In this document: positions 31,138-31,238 of the stretch, piece after piece
Layout of the letters: each line of letters starts with the position of its first letter
How positions within the stretch are numbered: position 1 is the stretch's first letter
Assembly (NCBI GenBank): GCA_964462325.1
Contig: CAYWYQ010000006.1
Span: forward strand, 1 to 31,238
DNA from: CAYFMS01 sp964462325
GTDB taxonomy: Bacteria; Patescibacteriota; Patescibacteriia; UBA9934
Reading direction: 5' to 3'
DNA length: 31,238 nt
Made by a program: the position numbers and the translations under genes
The notes under the pieces: model-generated
Told to the model about the DNA's origin: nothing
Databases searched by the model: none
What the model saw: the letters and a program-made list of their open reading frames with translations, nothing else

Positions 31138-31238
31138 CAAATGCACCGCACCCTGAATTCAATATCTATAATAAAACTCCCCAACCTGACGACCGTGGGA
31201 TCCTAGAATTCAAGCATAGCTTGTCCCTATGTTGTAAT

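Noticed and set aside
31123..31206. Short + strand frame at the right end
   Set aside because: Only 27 codons, no Shine-Dalgarno, no recognisable sequence; it overlaps the promoter palindrome.

Overview
The window looks like a scaffold from an uncultivated Patescibacteria (CPR) genome, probably metagenome-assembled since it contains a 10-N gap at 1934-1943. The signs are: surface proteins built on an N-terminal 'type IV secretion system pilin'-like membrane module, which is common in that group; very large cysteine-rich secreted proteins; small membrane proteins with outward calcium-binding repeats; few Shine-Dalgarno sites, with extended -10 boxes lying almost on the start codons; and TGA used as a normal stop. 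A narrower lineage cannot be fixed by eye.

Layout. Positions 1-6400 are an accessory-like stretch of mostly small genes: a four-helix membrane protein, an orphan + strand gene with a probable frameshift, a short TspO/MBR protein, a LysM surface protein interrupted by the N gap, a short YdeI/OmpD-associated protein, a GIY-YIG protein, tRNA-Asp with a palindrome-rich trailer, a secreted alpha/beta hydrolase, the remains of an ABC-2 transporter and a small triple zinc-finger protein. Positions 6400-12620 carry housekeeping genes: a DUF5665-like membrane protein convergent with pyruvate kinase, then nrdR, ftsZ, ftsA, dgkA and ybeY, all on the minus strand. The gaps around ftsZ are packed with dispersed repeats. 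Positions 13038-26671 form a long minus-strand run of surface genes: a 613-aa pilin-module protein, a 3056-aa giant coupled to it by an ATGA overlap, and three single-pass membrane proteins with Asp-rich calcium-type repeats. This run leads by another ATGA overlap into ybeY and dgkA. Positions 26750-31086 hold a yqeY-like gene and a 1257-aa FG-GAP/Ig-like surface protein facing each other across a shared terminator.

How the genes may work together. In minus-strand order the reading is pilin-Ig protein, giant protein, three calcium-repeat membrane proteins, ybeY, dgkA, ftsA, ftsZ. So a surface-display cassette directly abuts, and partly overlaps, envelope-lipid and division genes. Three proteins carry modules taken from secretion or pilus machinery: T4SS-pilin-like membrane heads in two of them, and pseudopilin-like globular domains without the prepilin helix in the giant and in the LysM protein. 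The best candidate for something under-described is this cassette: membrane-anchored adhesin-like proteins that reuse pilin modules and end in a von Willebrand A domain.

Regulation. At least eight genes have a TGnTATAAT-like extended -10 box whose predicted transcription start lies 0-11 nt before the ATG, which suggests widespread leaderless or near-leaderless mRNAs. Family assignments come from motifs read by eye; no database search or folding was run.
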